A stretch of DNA of 64,000 bases from the NCBI GenBank assembly GCA_049840815.1, contig JASGJI010000010.1, positions 124,001 to 188,000 on the forward strand, written 5' to 3'. Under the pieces are notes generated by a model. The model ran no database searches and was not told where the DNA came from. It saw only the letters and a program-made list of their open reading frames with translations. Source of the DNA: JASGDN01 sp049840815. GTDB taxonomy: Bacteria > Chloroflexota > Chloroflexia > Thermomicrobiales > UBA6265. A program made the translations under genes and the position numbers. Positions 53,019-63,464 of the stretch are shown here, in pieces (position 1 is the first letter of the stretch; each line of letters starts with the position of its first letter).

Positions 53019-53091
53019 TGGGCGATAAGGGACTCGAACCCCTGACATCCACGGTGTAAACGTGGCGCTCTACCAACTGAGCTAATCGCCC
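53019..53091 (-). tRNA. tRNA-Val (anticodon TAC)
   Basis: Acceptor GGGCGAT/ATCGCCC, anticodon stem CCACG/CGTGG with loop TTTACAC (anticodon TAC), T-arm AGGGG-TTCGAGT-CCCTT. CCA is not encoded. Confidence 0.95.
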
Positions 53092-53116
53092 ACGAAGGCC
53101 GGATGATGATACCGGG

Positions 53117-53200
53117 TGCCCAGGAGAGGATTTGAACCTCCACGCCCAATAAGGGCACTAGCCCCTCAAGCTAGCGCGTCTGCCGTTCCGCCACCTGGGC
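53117..53200 (-). tRNA. tRNA-Leu (anticodon GAG)
   Basis: Acceptor GCCCAGG/CCTGGGC, anticodon stem CTAGC/GCTAG with loop TTGAGGG (anticodon GAG), long class II variable arm (TGCCCTTATTGGGCG), T-arm GGAGG-TTCAAAT-CCTCT. It decodes CUC and CUU. First of a three-tRNA minus-strand run. Confidence 0.95.
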
Positions 53201-53368
53201 AGGTGCGTCGTTTGCCGCAGCGCAGGGAGTATAGGCCGATTCATCTGGCCGCGTCAATGCCATGGAGGCACGAGTTTCCGGATGGCCCCGGACGACCGAT
53301 GACATCGGGCAGCGTCGTAACCCTGCGTGCATTTTCTGGCCGAATACTTCGATTATCTTGAAGATCGA

Positions 53369-53397
53369 TTCACAGAAGTTGATATCGCCGGTATACT
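53369..53397 (+). promoter_or_regulatory. Promoter for the DUF697 gene
   Basis: TTCACA (53369-53374) and TATACT (53392-53397) are 17 bases apart, 120 bases upstream of the start codon at 53517. The remaining gap between tRNA-Leu and the gene holds nothing else I recognise. Confidence 0.65.
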
Positions 53398-53516
53398 GAG
53401 CCTGTGTCCGGCTGCGTTTCAGCCGTGGCAAGCCGCTGGCGACATATCCTTCGACGATCTCCCGGCCAGTGGAGCATTCGGACGACATCACCGTCATCTC
53501 ATGCAAAGGACCGACC

Positions 53517-54545
53517 ATGCCATCCATCACACCGAGCGGCGGCGTCTTCGGGGCCGTCGGCTCACTCAAGAATTTCGTGAACGTCGTCAAAGAAGTGGAT
53601 TTCGAGGAGGTGCGGACTCGCGCTGAGCGGGTACCGTCGACCATCGTCGTGTCCAGTGATGCGGACCACGCCTTCAAGGCCGCAGTCGACATCTTCGGTG
53701 AGCGCCCCGAGCGCTACATCGAGGTGAAGGGATTTGCAGAGGGGCAGACGGTGCGACTCGATGCGTACCGCTACGAGGTCGTGATCGTCTACGACCCGGA
53801 TCGCACCAGCCTTCTGGACCGTGTGAAGCAGGCGACGGCCAGCGGCTTCGATGGCAAGCTCTATTTCCTGGCGGCGACGCTGCCGGGGCCGCGCACGCCA
53901 GCGGAGCAGGTGCGGCTGGAGATGGTGACCGAGCAACCGGATCTCGCTCCAGCGCTTGGTCGGTTCTTCCCGGTCTTCAGGCCAGCAGCGACCAAGGCGA
54001 TCGTCGATGAGACGAGCCGGGCCAACGCGCAGTTCGCGCTGGTCTCCAACGTGCCGGCGATTGTGCCGATTCTGGGTGGGTTCATCGCCGCGGGCGCGGA
54101 TCTCGTGGTGCTGACGAAGAACCAGATCATGATGTGCTACAAACTCGCCGCGCTTCATGGGCAGGACCTGCACGACCAGACCAAGGTGATCGCCGAGCTG
54201 GTCCCGGTCGTCGGGGCTGGCTTCCTCTGGCGGACGGCTGCGCGGGAGGCAACCTCCTTCCTGCCGCTGGCCGCCGGGACGATCCCGAAGGTCGCCATTG
54301 CCTACGCCGGCACGATGGCGATGGGTTGGGCGGCGGACTTCTATTACCGGTTCGGCAAGAAGCCGACCAAGGCCCAGTTGGCCGAGTTCACCAAGCGGGC
54401 GACGGAGCTTGCGCAGTCGATACCCCTTCCGGGTCGCGACGAGGCGCCGAAGCAGGTGAAGGACGCAGACGCGACGGAGCCGATCGATGTGACGCCGAAC
54501 GCCGCGTCCACCGACGAGGCCGAGAAGACGGAGGCGGTCCGTTAG
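53517..54545 (+). CDS. DUF697-type membrane protein
   Basis: 342 residues, ATG at 53517 with AAAGGA six bases upstream. The N-terminal third is soluble and alpha/beta (STIVVSSDADHAFKAAV, YRYEVVIVYDPDRTSLLD). The middle has hydrophobic segments with the DUF697 pattern: LVSNVPAIVPILGGFIAAGA, LVVLTKNQIMMCYKLAAL, then LVPVVGAGFLWRTAAREATS and an Ala/Gly-rich span ending in FYYRFGKKPT. The C-terminal tail is acidic and disordered. DUF697 domains occur beside or fused to GTPases in membrane stress proteins (YcjF-like), but no GTPase is near here. Confidence 0.82.
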   Translation: MPSITPSGGVFGAVGSLKNFVNVVKEVDFEEVRTRAERVPSTIVVSSDADHAFKAAVDIFGERPERYIEVKGFAEGQTVRLDAYRYEVVIVYDPDRTSLLDRVKQATASGFDGKLYFLAATLPGPRTPAEQVRLEMVTEQPDLAPALGRFFPVFRPAATKAIVDETSRANAQFALVSNVPAIVPILGGFIAAGADLVVLTKNQIMMCYKLAALHGQDLHDQTKVIAELVPVVGAGFLWRTAAREATSFLPLAAGTIPKVAIAYAGTMAMGWAADFYYRFGKKPTKAQLAEFTKRATELAQSIPLPGRDEAPKQVKDADATEPIDVTPNAASTDEAEKTEAVR

Positions 54546-54563
54546 CCGTCACCAGTCGCAAGG

Positions 54564-54609
54564 AAGCACAGGAATGGCCGGGGACGCATCCCCGGCCATT
54601 CCTGTGCTT
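54564..54609. terminator. 21-bp perfect hairpin between DUF697 and response-regulator genes
   Basis: 54564-54584 pairs perfectly with 54589-54609 around the loop CGCA, between two convergent genes. No U-tract. Confidence 0.8.
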
Positions 54610-54630
54610 GGTGGATCTGTCTGGATGCGC

Positions 54631-56007
<1,377 letters not shown>

Positions 56008-56170
56008 TGCAGGTATCGATTCCTCCGGCTTGTCGCGGGCTTTTCCTGCGTTGACAGGTGTTCGGTATCCAAAAGTATAGGCGATTGGGAACGAATTCCC
56101 CTTGGCGGCGCGCGAGATGGCGTGTCGGGAGCGCGATTGGGCGGATTGCTGGATGAGTGGAGTTGATGGC

Positions 56171-57823
56171 ATGACCCGCAGAATTGTGCTCGTCGGTCCG
56201 AGCGGAACCGGCAAGAGTTCCACCGCCCGGATGGTGGCCGAAACCCTCGGGTGGGACATCCACGATACGGATGACCAGATCGAGGCGCACGACGGGCGGA
56301 CCATCCCGGAGATCTTCGCGGCGGATGGCGAGCCGGCGTTTCGCGCCATCGAACACCAACTCCTTGCGCAATCTCTGCGCCACGATTCCGTCGTGATCGC
56401 GACCGGAGGGGGGGCGCCCGCCAATGAGGAGATCTGGGCCGGCGATCTCCTCGGGCACCCGGATACGCTGACGGTTCATCTTGATGCCCCGGCAGAGGTG
56501 CTGGTGGAGCGACTGCGACGGCAGGCGGCGCTGGATGGGGCGAAGGCGGAGCGACCCCTGTTGCGGGGCGATGCGGTTGGCACGCTCTCGGCGCATCGGG
56601 AGGGGAGACGGCGCTTCTACGAGCGGGCAGTTGTGGGGCTTGACGTAAACGGCCGAACGCTCTCCGGGGTTGCGGCGGACATCGCGGAACTCGCCCGTCT
56701 TGGTGCGGGAACGCCGTCCCATCTGGAGCTGACGTCGACCAGCGCGCCATCCACGATCGCGGTCGGGCCAGGTATCCGGCGTCAGACGGGGGCGATCGTG
56801 GCGGCGCAGTGGCCGAAGACGCGACGACTCTGGCTGTGTGTGGACGAACGCGTCGATGCGGTTTACGGGGAAGCCTTGCTCGACGAACTCGGGCTGGCGG
56901 GGTACGACGCGCGGATCGTGACGGTGCCATCGGGGGAGTCCAGCAAGAGCGTCGCCGGACTCTCCTTGCTGTGGGATGCGCTGCTGGAGGGGGGAGCAGA
57001 ACGGTCCGATGTGCTGATCGCGGTCGGCGGCGGCGTGGTCGGCGATCTGGCCGGGTTCGCGGCGGCGACGGTGCTCCGGGGGATCGGGTTGGTGCAGATT
57101 CCGACGACGTTGCTTTCGATGGTGGACAGCAGCGTAGGCGGGAAGACCGGAATCAATCATCCGACTGGCAAGAACCTGATCGGAGCGTTCTATCAGCCCC
57201 GCCGGGTGATCGTGGACACCGATCTGCTGGCGACCTTGCCGGATCGCGAGTATCGGTCCGGGTTCGGCGAGATCATCAAGCACGGGGTGATCGAGGGATC
57301 GACGCCGGGCGGGGGGGCTGGCGAGTTGCTCGGTATCCTGGAGCGGAATGCCGATGCGTTGCTGGCCAGGCGGACCCCGGTGCTGCCGTGGGTGGTGCGC
57401 CGGAACATCGCGATCAAGGCGGCGGTGGTCGAGGCGGACGAGCGGGAGGCGAATCTCCGCGCGATCCTGAACTTCGGGCACACGATCGGCCACGGAATCG
57501 AGGCGGCAGGCTACCGGATGCTGCACGGTGAGGCGATCTCGGTGGGCATGGTGGCCGCGCTTCGTCTGTCGCAGGCGGCGCAGGGAGCTGATCCGGCGGC
57601 GGTCGCGCGCATCGATGCCCTGATCGGGCGATATGGACTTCCGGTCTCCGCCCGAGTCGATCCGGAGCGGGTGAAGACGCTGATGGCGCAGGACAAGAAG
57701 AAGTCCGGCGGCAAGCAGCTGTGGGTGCTCCTGAACGGGGCGAATCAGGTGGAGATCGTGCGGGACGTGCCGGAGTCGGCGATCGATGCGGCATTGGCGT
57801 CGGTGGTCGCGCCCGAAGAGTAG
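56171..57823 (+). CDS. aroKB: Fused shikimate kinase / 3-dehydroquinate synthase
   Basis: 550 residues combining two enzymes of the shikimate pathway. N-terminal shikimate kinase, about 1-165: Walker A IVLVGPSGTGKSSTARMVAE, DTDDQIEAHDGRTIPEIF, VIATGGGAPANEEIW. C-terminal 3-dehydroquinate synthase, about 190-550: AVGGGVVGDLAGFAAATVLR, PTTLLSMVDSSVGGKTGINH, SGFGEIIKHGVIEGS, the metal-binding ILNFGHTIGHGIEAAGYR and LHGEAISVGMV. ATG at 56171 has GGAG nine bases away; an ATG at 56153 is an alternative. The fusion joins steps that are not consecutive, as in some other bacteria. Confidence 0.96.
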   Translation: MTRRIVLVGPSGTGKSSTARMVAETLGWDIHDTDDQIEAHDGRTIPEIFAADGEPAFRAIEHQLLAQSLRHDSVVIATGGGAPANEEIWAGDLLGHPDTLTVHLDAPAEVLVERLRRQAALDGAKAERPLLRGDAVGTLSAHREGRRRFYERAVVGLDVNGRTLSGVAADIAELARLGAGTPSHLELTSTSAPSTIAVGPGIRRQTGAIVAAQWPKTRRLWLCVDERVDAVYGEALLDELGLAGYDARIVTVPSGESSKSVAGLSLLWDALLEGGAERSDVLIAVGGGVVGDLAGFAAATVLRGIGLVQIPTTLLSMVDSSVGGKTGINHPTGKNLIGAFYQPRRVIVDTDLLATLPDREYRSGFGEIIKHGVIEGSTPGGGAGELLGILERNADALLARRTPVLPWVVRRNIAIKAAVVEADEREANLRAILNFGHTIGHGIEAAGYRMLHGEAISVGMVAALRLSQAAQGADPAAVARIDALIGRYGLPVSARVDPERVKTLMAQDKKKSGGKQLWVLLNGANQVEIVRDVPESAIDAALASVVAPEE

Positions 57824-57910
57824 GCGAGCGGGATCGCCCGGCCCGCAAAATGATGTATCGCGAGTCCATGGGATGGGTTGGGATCGGGTTGCAGTGAAGG
57901 CGCCGTGCAT

Positions 57911-57983
57911 GGGCGGCTGATTCCTCGACTCCGCTACGCCATGCATGCGACCGCCGCGCATGGGTCGCTCCGCTCGGGATGAC
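57911..57983 (-). repeat. Interspersed-repeat-like module with two GAGCGGAG-type half units
   Basis: On the minus strand the segment reads CGTCATCCCGAGCGGAGCGA, then a GC-rich middle, then TAGCGGAGTCGAGGAATC. This two-part pattern resembles the short intergenic repeats scattered through many Chloroflexota genomes. TGGGTCG and CGACCCA form an inverted repeat around its right part (about 57961-57994). Copy number elsewhere in the genome cannot be seen from this window. Confidence 0.45.
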
Positions 57984-58030
57984 GAACTCGACCCACCCCT
58001 CATGGGCGCAGGAGGGGCGGCCTGTCGCAT

Positions 58031-58280
58031 AGGTGCAGTTCACATTTCGTGATTAGGATCGCTTCGGAGGTACGAGTTAACTCGAGAACGATCTTAGCAT
58101 CCTCGTAGACGCGGCCCTTGTGGCCGCCTTGGGTGGCATGGGAACGTTCTGGCAGTCGGAGGCGATGCCATGGGACGGCAAGCGGCCACCGCTCGCAGCT
58201 GGGAGGGCCGCGTCTACGGACGAAAAAAAAGATCTGAGCTGCTCTCCAAACCTTGCCATTGCAAAACGCGAATTGCACCT
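58031..58280. repeat. Noncoding element with terminal and nested inverted repeats (MITE-like candidate)
   Basis: The ends match as imperfect terminal inverted repeats: 58031-58050 starts AGGTGCA and agrees at 15 of 20 positions with the reverse complement of 58261-58280. Inside are a perfect 15-base inverted repeat (58104-58118 with 58204-58218), a further near-match between 58120-58131 and 58179-58189, a perfect 12-base palindrome CGAGTTAACTCG (58073-58084), and an eight-A run at 58223-58230. No target-site duplication is evident. The minus-strand reading frame here shows no protein-like features. Confidence 0.5.
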
Positions 58281-58340
58281 CTGCCGCATCGTGATTACTC
58301 GGGCATTTGGGGGCTGTGCTATGCTCATGTGTGGCACATG

Positions 58341-58445
58341 CAGGGGGAGACAACCCTGTGGTGTGGCAAAGCTGTCTTAACCGTCGTGCAGTCGCAACCC
58401 GGACGGACTATCGGCTTTCCATCACCCTTTTCGAGGGTGTCGATG
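58341..58445 (+). promoter_or_regulatory. Structured 5' leader upstream of the methyl-cycle operon
   Basis: Three hairpins can form before the start codon at 58483: CAGGG (58341-58345) with CCCTG (58354-58358); CCGTC (58381-58385) with GACGG (58402-58406); and CACCCT (58423-58428) with AGGGTG (58434-58439), extended by CAT/ATG-like outer pairing. I cannot match it to the SAM-I, SAM-II, SAM-IV or SAH riboswitch consensus. A -10-like TATGCT (58320-58325) lies just upstream without a good -35. A regulatory leader sensing a methyl-cycle metabolite is a hypothesis. Confidence 0.4.
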
Positions 58446-58482
58446 AAGCAACGTCCTTCCTGGAAACAGGAGTTCACAAGGC

Positions 58483-59472
58483 GTGACATCCTCTCCCCAG
58501 GTGATCGTCAGTGCGTCGATCGTCTACGACCATGTGATGTCGTTCAATGGGTCCTTCGCGGATCACATCCTCGCTGACAAGGCGCATGTCCTCTCCGTCA
58601 GCTTCCTCGTCGATTCCCTCAAGCATCTCCGTGGCGGTGTCGCCGGAAACATGGCCTACAGCATGGGCCTCCTTGGCGTGCCCGTTGCCCTGGTCGGCGC
58701 GGTCGGCCCGGACTTCGGGCCGTATCGCGCGGTGCTCGAAGGGCTCGGCATCGACCTCTCGCACGTCCCCGTGATTGAGGGCGAGCTGACGTCGACGGCC
58801 TACGTGAATGCTGACCTCGCGGGAAACCAGATCGCGGCGTTCTACCCGGGTGCTGGCGGATTCAGCAAGGACATCGACATCCGGGATATCTCCTCCGGTG
58901 CGAAGTACGGCATCATCAGCGCGGGCGATCCCGTCGCGATGATGGACCATGCGGCGCAGATCGCGGAATCCGGGGCGAAGCTGATCTTCGATCCGGCACA
59001 GCAGATCGTCATCCTCTCCGGCGAGGACCTCAGCCGGGGGCTCGATCTCGCCTCCATCGCCATCGGTAACGACTACGAGTTCGGCATGATCGAGCGGAAG
59101 ACCGGCCTCACGGTCGATGACATCTCCGCGAAGGTGCCGATGACGGTCGTGACCTACGGCGATCGCGGGTCGGAAATCCGGTTCAATGGCGAGTCGGTAA
59201 CGATTCCGGTGGCGACGCCGGAGCGCGTGGCCGATCCGACCGGAGGCGGCGATGCCTACCGCGCCGGGTTGCTGCTTGGGTTGCTGCTGGAGGCCGATCT
59301 GGCGGTGACGGGACGTCTCGCCGCGCTCTCCGCAACCTACGTCATCGAGCAGCACGGTCCGCAGGAGCACCACTACACGCCGTCGAGCTTCCTCGCGCGT
59401 TTCGACCAGACCTTCCCGGAATACGCCGGTGCGGTGACGGTCGAGCAGATCGCGTCGCTCGGCGCATCCTGA
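58483..59472 (+). CDS. PfkB-family carbohydrate kinase, probable adenosine kinase
   Basis: 329 residues, GTG start at 58483. Ribokinase/PfkB fold: GGVAGNMAYSMGLLGVPVAL, VGAVGPDFGPYRAVLEGLGI near the N-terminus, and the anion-hole/catalytic motif PERVADPTGGGDAYRAGLLL with the catalytic Asp. Position directly before ahcY and metK suggests it phosphorylates adenosine released by S-adenosylhomocysteine hydrolysis, pulling that reaction forward. Family assignment is firm, substrate is from context. Confidence 0.88.
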   Translation: MTSSPQVIVSASIVYDHVMSFNGSFADHILADKAHVLSVSFLVDSLKHLRGGVAGNMAYSMGLLGVPVALVGAVGPDFGPYRAVLEGLGIDLSHVPVIEGELTSTAYVNADLAGNQIAAFYPGAGGFSKDIDIRDISSGAKYGIISAGDPVAMMDHAAQIAESGAKLIFDPAQQIVILSGEDLSRGLDLASIAIGNDYEFGMIERKTGLTVDDISAKVPMTVVTYGDRGSEIRFNGESVTIPVATPERVADPTGGGDAYRAGLLLGLLLEADLAVTGRLAALSATYVIEQHGPQEHHYTPSSFLARFDQTFPEYAGAVTVEQIASLGAS

Positions 59473-59529
59473 TCGCAGTCGCTTTCGTTTGGTTCGCGGG
59501 CGAGACACTCGCCCATGCAGGAGTATTTC

Positions 59530-60807
<1,278 letters not shown>

Positions 60808-60895
60808 GTCCTCTCAGCCTCGGCGGTTCGCGAGTCCCGCGCCGCAGGGGCGATCCCGTTCTGGCTGACGTTTCCCGGTGCAAAGGACACTTCGC

Positions 60896-62122
60896 ATGGC
60901 CACGACCTTCAGTTCTGCCAAGAAACTGCTCTTCACCTCCGAGTCGGTGACAGAAGGGCACCCGGACAAGATCTGCGACCAGATCTCCGATGCCGTACTC
61001 GATGCCGTGCTGGCCGCGGACCCGATGGGTCGTGTGGCTTGCGAGACGAGCACGACGACTGGTCTCGTCCTCGTCTTCGGTGAGATCACGACCGATGCCT
61101 ACGTCGACATCCAGTCGCTGGTGCGTGAGGTGGTGGCCGACATCGGGTACACACACACCACCCACGGCTTCGACGCCAACACGGCCGGCGTCATCGTGGC
61201 GATCAAGGAGCAGAGCAAGGAGATCTCCGACGGCGTCACGACTGCGCTGGAGGTGCGCGAGGAGGCCGATTCGGCCGACAAGTACGACCTCACCGGCGCG
61301 GGCGACCAGGGCATGGTGATCGGTTATGCCGCGAACGAGACCGATGAACTGCTGCCGTTGCCGATCTCGCTGGCGCACAAGATCGCACGCCGACTGACTG
61401 AGGCGCGGAAGTCGGGCGAGATCCCGTACCTGCTGCCGGACGGCAAGAGCCAGGTGACGGTCGAGTACTCGAACGGCAAGCCGGTGCGCGTCGATACCAT
61501 CGTTGTCTCCACCCAGCACCTGGACGAGGCGACCAACGCCCAGATCCAGAAGGACGTCGAGGAACTCGTCGTGCGCCAGGTGGTGCCGGCTGAGTTGATC
61601 GACGCCGACACGAACTTCTGGATCAACCCGAGTGGACGGTTCGTCCTCGGTGGTCCGGCGGCGGACGCTGGCCTCACCGGTCGCAAGATCATCGTCGACA
61701 CCTACGGCGGTATGGCCCGGCACGGTGGCGGCGCGTTCTCCGGCAAGGACGCCACGAAGGTGGATCGCTCCGGCGCGTACGCCGCGCGATACGTCGCCAA
61801 GAACGTTGTCGCGGCGGGGCTGGCGGATCGCTTCGAGATCCAGATCTCCTACGCGATCGGCAAGTCGCACCCGGTCTCGATCATGTGCGAGACCTTTGGC
61901 ACGGGACGCATCCCCGACGACGAGATTGCCAAGCTGGTGAGCGAGCACTTCGACCTCCGCCCCGCGGCGGTGATCGAGCACCTGGACCTTCGCCGTCCGA
62001 TCTACCGGCAGACGGCGGCCTACGGACACTTCGGCCGCCACGACCTCGACCTGCCCTGGGAGCAGACGGACAAGGCCGAGGTGCTGGCCGCTGCGGCAGG
62101 CCTGACCGCCACGGCGGGATAG
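60896..62122 (+). CDS. metK: S-adenosylmethionine synthetase
   Basis: 408 residues, ATG at 60896 with AAAGGA eight bases upstream. Makes SAM from methionine and ATP. Signatures: LFTSESVTEGHPDKICDQIS with the catalytic His, GEITTDAYVDIQSLVREVV, AGDQGMVIGYAANET, GGPAADAGLTGRKIIVDTYG and GGGAFSGKDATKVDRSGAY. Last gene of the kinase-ahcY-metK group, closing the methyl cycle; followed by a 32-bp perfect hairpin. Confidence 0.97.
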   Translation: MATTFSSAKKLLFTSESVTEGHPDKICDQISDAVLDAVLAADPMGRVACETSTTTGLVLVFGEITTDAYVDIQSLVREVVADIGYTHTTHGFDANTAGVIVAIKEQSKEISDGVTTALEVREEADSADKYDLTGAGDQGMVIGYAANETDELLPLPISLAHKIARRLTEARKSGEIPYLLPDGKSQVTVEYSNGKPVRVDTIVVSTQHLDEATNAQIQKDVEELVVRQVVPAELIDADTNFWINPSGRFVLGGPAADAGLTGRKIIVDTYGGMARHGGGAFSGKDATKVDRSGAYAARYVAKNVVAAGLADRFEIQISYAIGKSHPVSIMCETFGTGRIPDDEIAKLVSEHFDLRPAAVIEHLDLRRPIYRQTAAYGHFGRHDLDLPWEQTDKAEVLAAAAGLTATAG

Positions 62123-62130
62123 TCCGTACA

Positions 62131-62200
62131 AACGGAATCCCGTAACGAGAAGCGAGCCTCGGCCCACGCCGAGGCTCGCTTCTCGTTACGGGATTCCGTT
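62131..62200. terminator. 32-bp perfect inverted repeat after metK
   Basis: 62131-62162 is the exact reverse complement of 62169-62200, with a six-base loop, nine bases after the metK stop. It is the longest hairpin in the window and ends in GTTGTTTCG. Terminator role is inferred from position. Confidence 0.8.
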
Positions 62201-62412
62201 GTTTCGATATTTCGTTGGACGCGAGATGAGGATGTGCGGGCTGCAGGTTGCCTCGCGATACGCTCGTGTGCCCGGCGGTTGGCGCACGGGGAGGGACGAG
62301 CGTGCGCGATTCGAGCTACGAACGTAGGCCAGGAAGACTCCCCTGGGCATGCCCGTCTATGCTATAAGCGGAGGAAGACGTTTCGCGATGCATGCATTGG
62401 ATCATCCACGAT

Positions 62413-62754
62413 ATGAAGTTCATCATTGCCATCGTTCAGGACTATGACTGCGACAAGCTCCTGCGAGCCGTGACTGAGGCGGGGTTGCGGGCCACCCGAA
62501 TCGCAAGTACAGGCGGGTTCCTGCGGGCGGGAAACACCACGGTGTTGATGGGAGTAGACAACCACCGTGTGAATGAGTGTCTTCAGCTCATCCAGCGGGC
62601 ATGCCGGTCGCGAGTGGAAGTGAAGATCGACCCGGAGTCGCCAGACCTGGCTGATTGGTTCGCGGCGGGCGTTCACGAGGTGACGGTGGGTGGGGCGGTG
62701 GTTTTCATCACGTCAGTTCGCCGGTTCGAGCGCATCATGGCGAGTCCGGAGTGA
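62413..62754 (+). CDS. DarA/PstA-like cyclic di-AMP receptor family protein
   Basis: 113 residues, ATG at 62413. PII-like fold: FIIAIVQDYDCDKLLRAVTE, the nucleotide-binding strand-turn ATRIASTGGFLRAGNTTVLM, GVDNHRVNECLQLIQRAC, and a closing strand GGAVVFITSVRRFERI. Proteins of this family bind cyclic di-AMP as trimers in Gram-positive bacteria; no diadenylate cyclase is in the window to support that ligand here. The stop overlaps the next gene by four bases. Confidence 0.85.
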   Translation: MKFIIAIVQDYDCDKLLRAVTEAGLRATRIASTGGFLRAGNTTVLMGVDNHRVNECLQLIQRACRSRVEVKIDPESPDLADWFAAGVHEVTVGGAVVFITSVRRFERIMASPE

Positions 62755-63041
62755 TCGGCCCCGCTCATTCGTCCAGCCGCCTCGCCGGTATGGCGACACG
62801 GGGACGCGATGCCTGGCATGCGCTGCAGGTCGGAGCGGCGATCGCGATCGGTCAACTCTGGTCGGCGGATGAAACGGGCCGGCGGCTCCGGGAGCCGTAT
62901 CCGATCGTGCGCGTGGCCAACGACACGATGGACGGATTCGATCCACGCGAACGATTGGATCGACTGGTCCTCACGGAGCCGCTCGACCTGACGGCAAGGG
63001 AATCACCGGCGGTGGGAATGCCCGGCGACGCCCCGAACTGA
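62751..63041 (+). CDS. Hypothetical protein coupled to the DarA-like gene
   Basis: 96 residues from a GTG at 62751 that overlaps the preceding TGA (GTGA), with CCGGAG upstream. Soluble; contains ARDAWHALQ-like helix (GRDAWHALQVGAAIAIGQLW), then PYPIVRVANDTMDGFDPRER and a C-terminal polar tail. No domain recognised. Four-base overlap suggests that it is translated with the nucleotide receptor and could be its partner; this is inferred from context only. Confidence 0.6.
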   Translation: MIGPAHSSSRLAGMATRGRDAWHALQVGAAIAIGQLWSADETGRRLREPYPIVRVANDTMDGFDPRERLDRLVLTEPLDLTARESPAVGMPGDAPN

Positions 63042-63062
63042 GCGCGTCGCCGGGCAATGGAG

Positions 63063-63332
63063 CTAGTCGGCGGGGGCCAGCTCGAGGTGACCATAGCGGC
63101 TGTCTGCCGGGAGCATGCTGCCCAGGATCTCCTGCATGGCCATGATGTGACTGCACGTCCCCAGGCTCTCGAACGAATGGCAGGAGCAGGTCCAGTCCTC
63201 ATTCTCGAGGGCGACCTCATAGTCGTCGTGGCCTCCGTGGAAGTGTGCCTTCACACCGGAGAGTGAGATGCGCTCGGGTTCCTGTGCGTACCGGTGTGCC
63301 TTCTCGAGCTTGCTGATCATGCTGGAATTCAT
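63063..63332 (-). CDS. SWIM zinc-finger protein
   Basis: 89 residues. A SWIM-type zinc finger CxCx(n)CxH is clear: DWTCSCHSFESLGTCSHIMA. Such fingers mediate binding to DNA or proteins. The N-terminal part (SKLEKAHRYAQEPERISLSG) and a beta stretch (AHFHGGHDDYEVALENED) are as in many small bacterial SWIM proteins. Start is uncertain between ATG 63332 (GGAG ten bases away) and ATG 63320. Convergent with the 96-residue gene. Confidence 0.82.
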   Translation of the reverse strand: MNSSMISKLEKAHRYAQEPERISLSGVKAHFHGGHDDYEVALENEDWTCSCHSFESLGTCSHIMAMQEILGSMLPADSRYGHLELAPAD

Positions 63333-63431
63333 CGATCCTGCACTCCACTTCTGCGGGCACCGCCGCATGGATAACGAGCGAACCGGGCGGGACAGGAGCC
63401 GGGCGAGCGATGGACCAGATGACGAGGGTAC

Positions 63432-63464
63432 AAAAAAGCACCGGCAGGCTGGGCCTGGCGGCGC
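63432..63464 (-). terminator. Intrinsic terminator upstream of the SWIM gene (minus strand)
   Basis: On the minus strand, 63464-63454 pairs with 63448-63438 (one mismatch, one G-U) around a five-base loop, followed by six U (63437-63432). It lies about 100 bases before the SWIM start, so it either ends an upstream minus transcript or acts as an attenuator. Confidence 0.55.

Noticed and set aside
58000..58353. 117-codon minus-strand frame in the gene-free region
   Set aside because: It crosses several inverted repeats, lacks a ribosome-binding site and has no domain-like sequence.
58300..58482. Known SAM-I, SAM-IV or SAH riboswitch upstream of the methyl-cycle operon
   Set aside because: The conserved cores of these classes could not be found by eye. 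The region is kept only as an unassigned leader.
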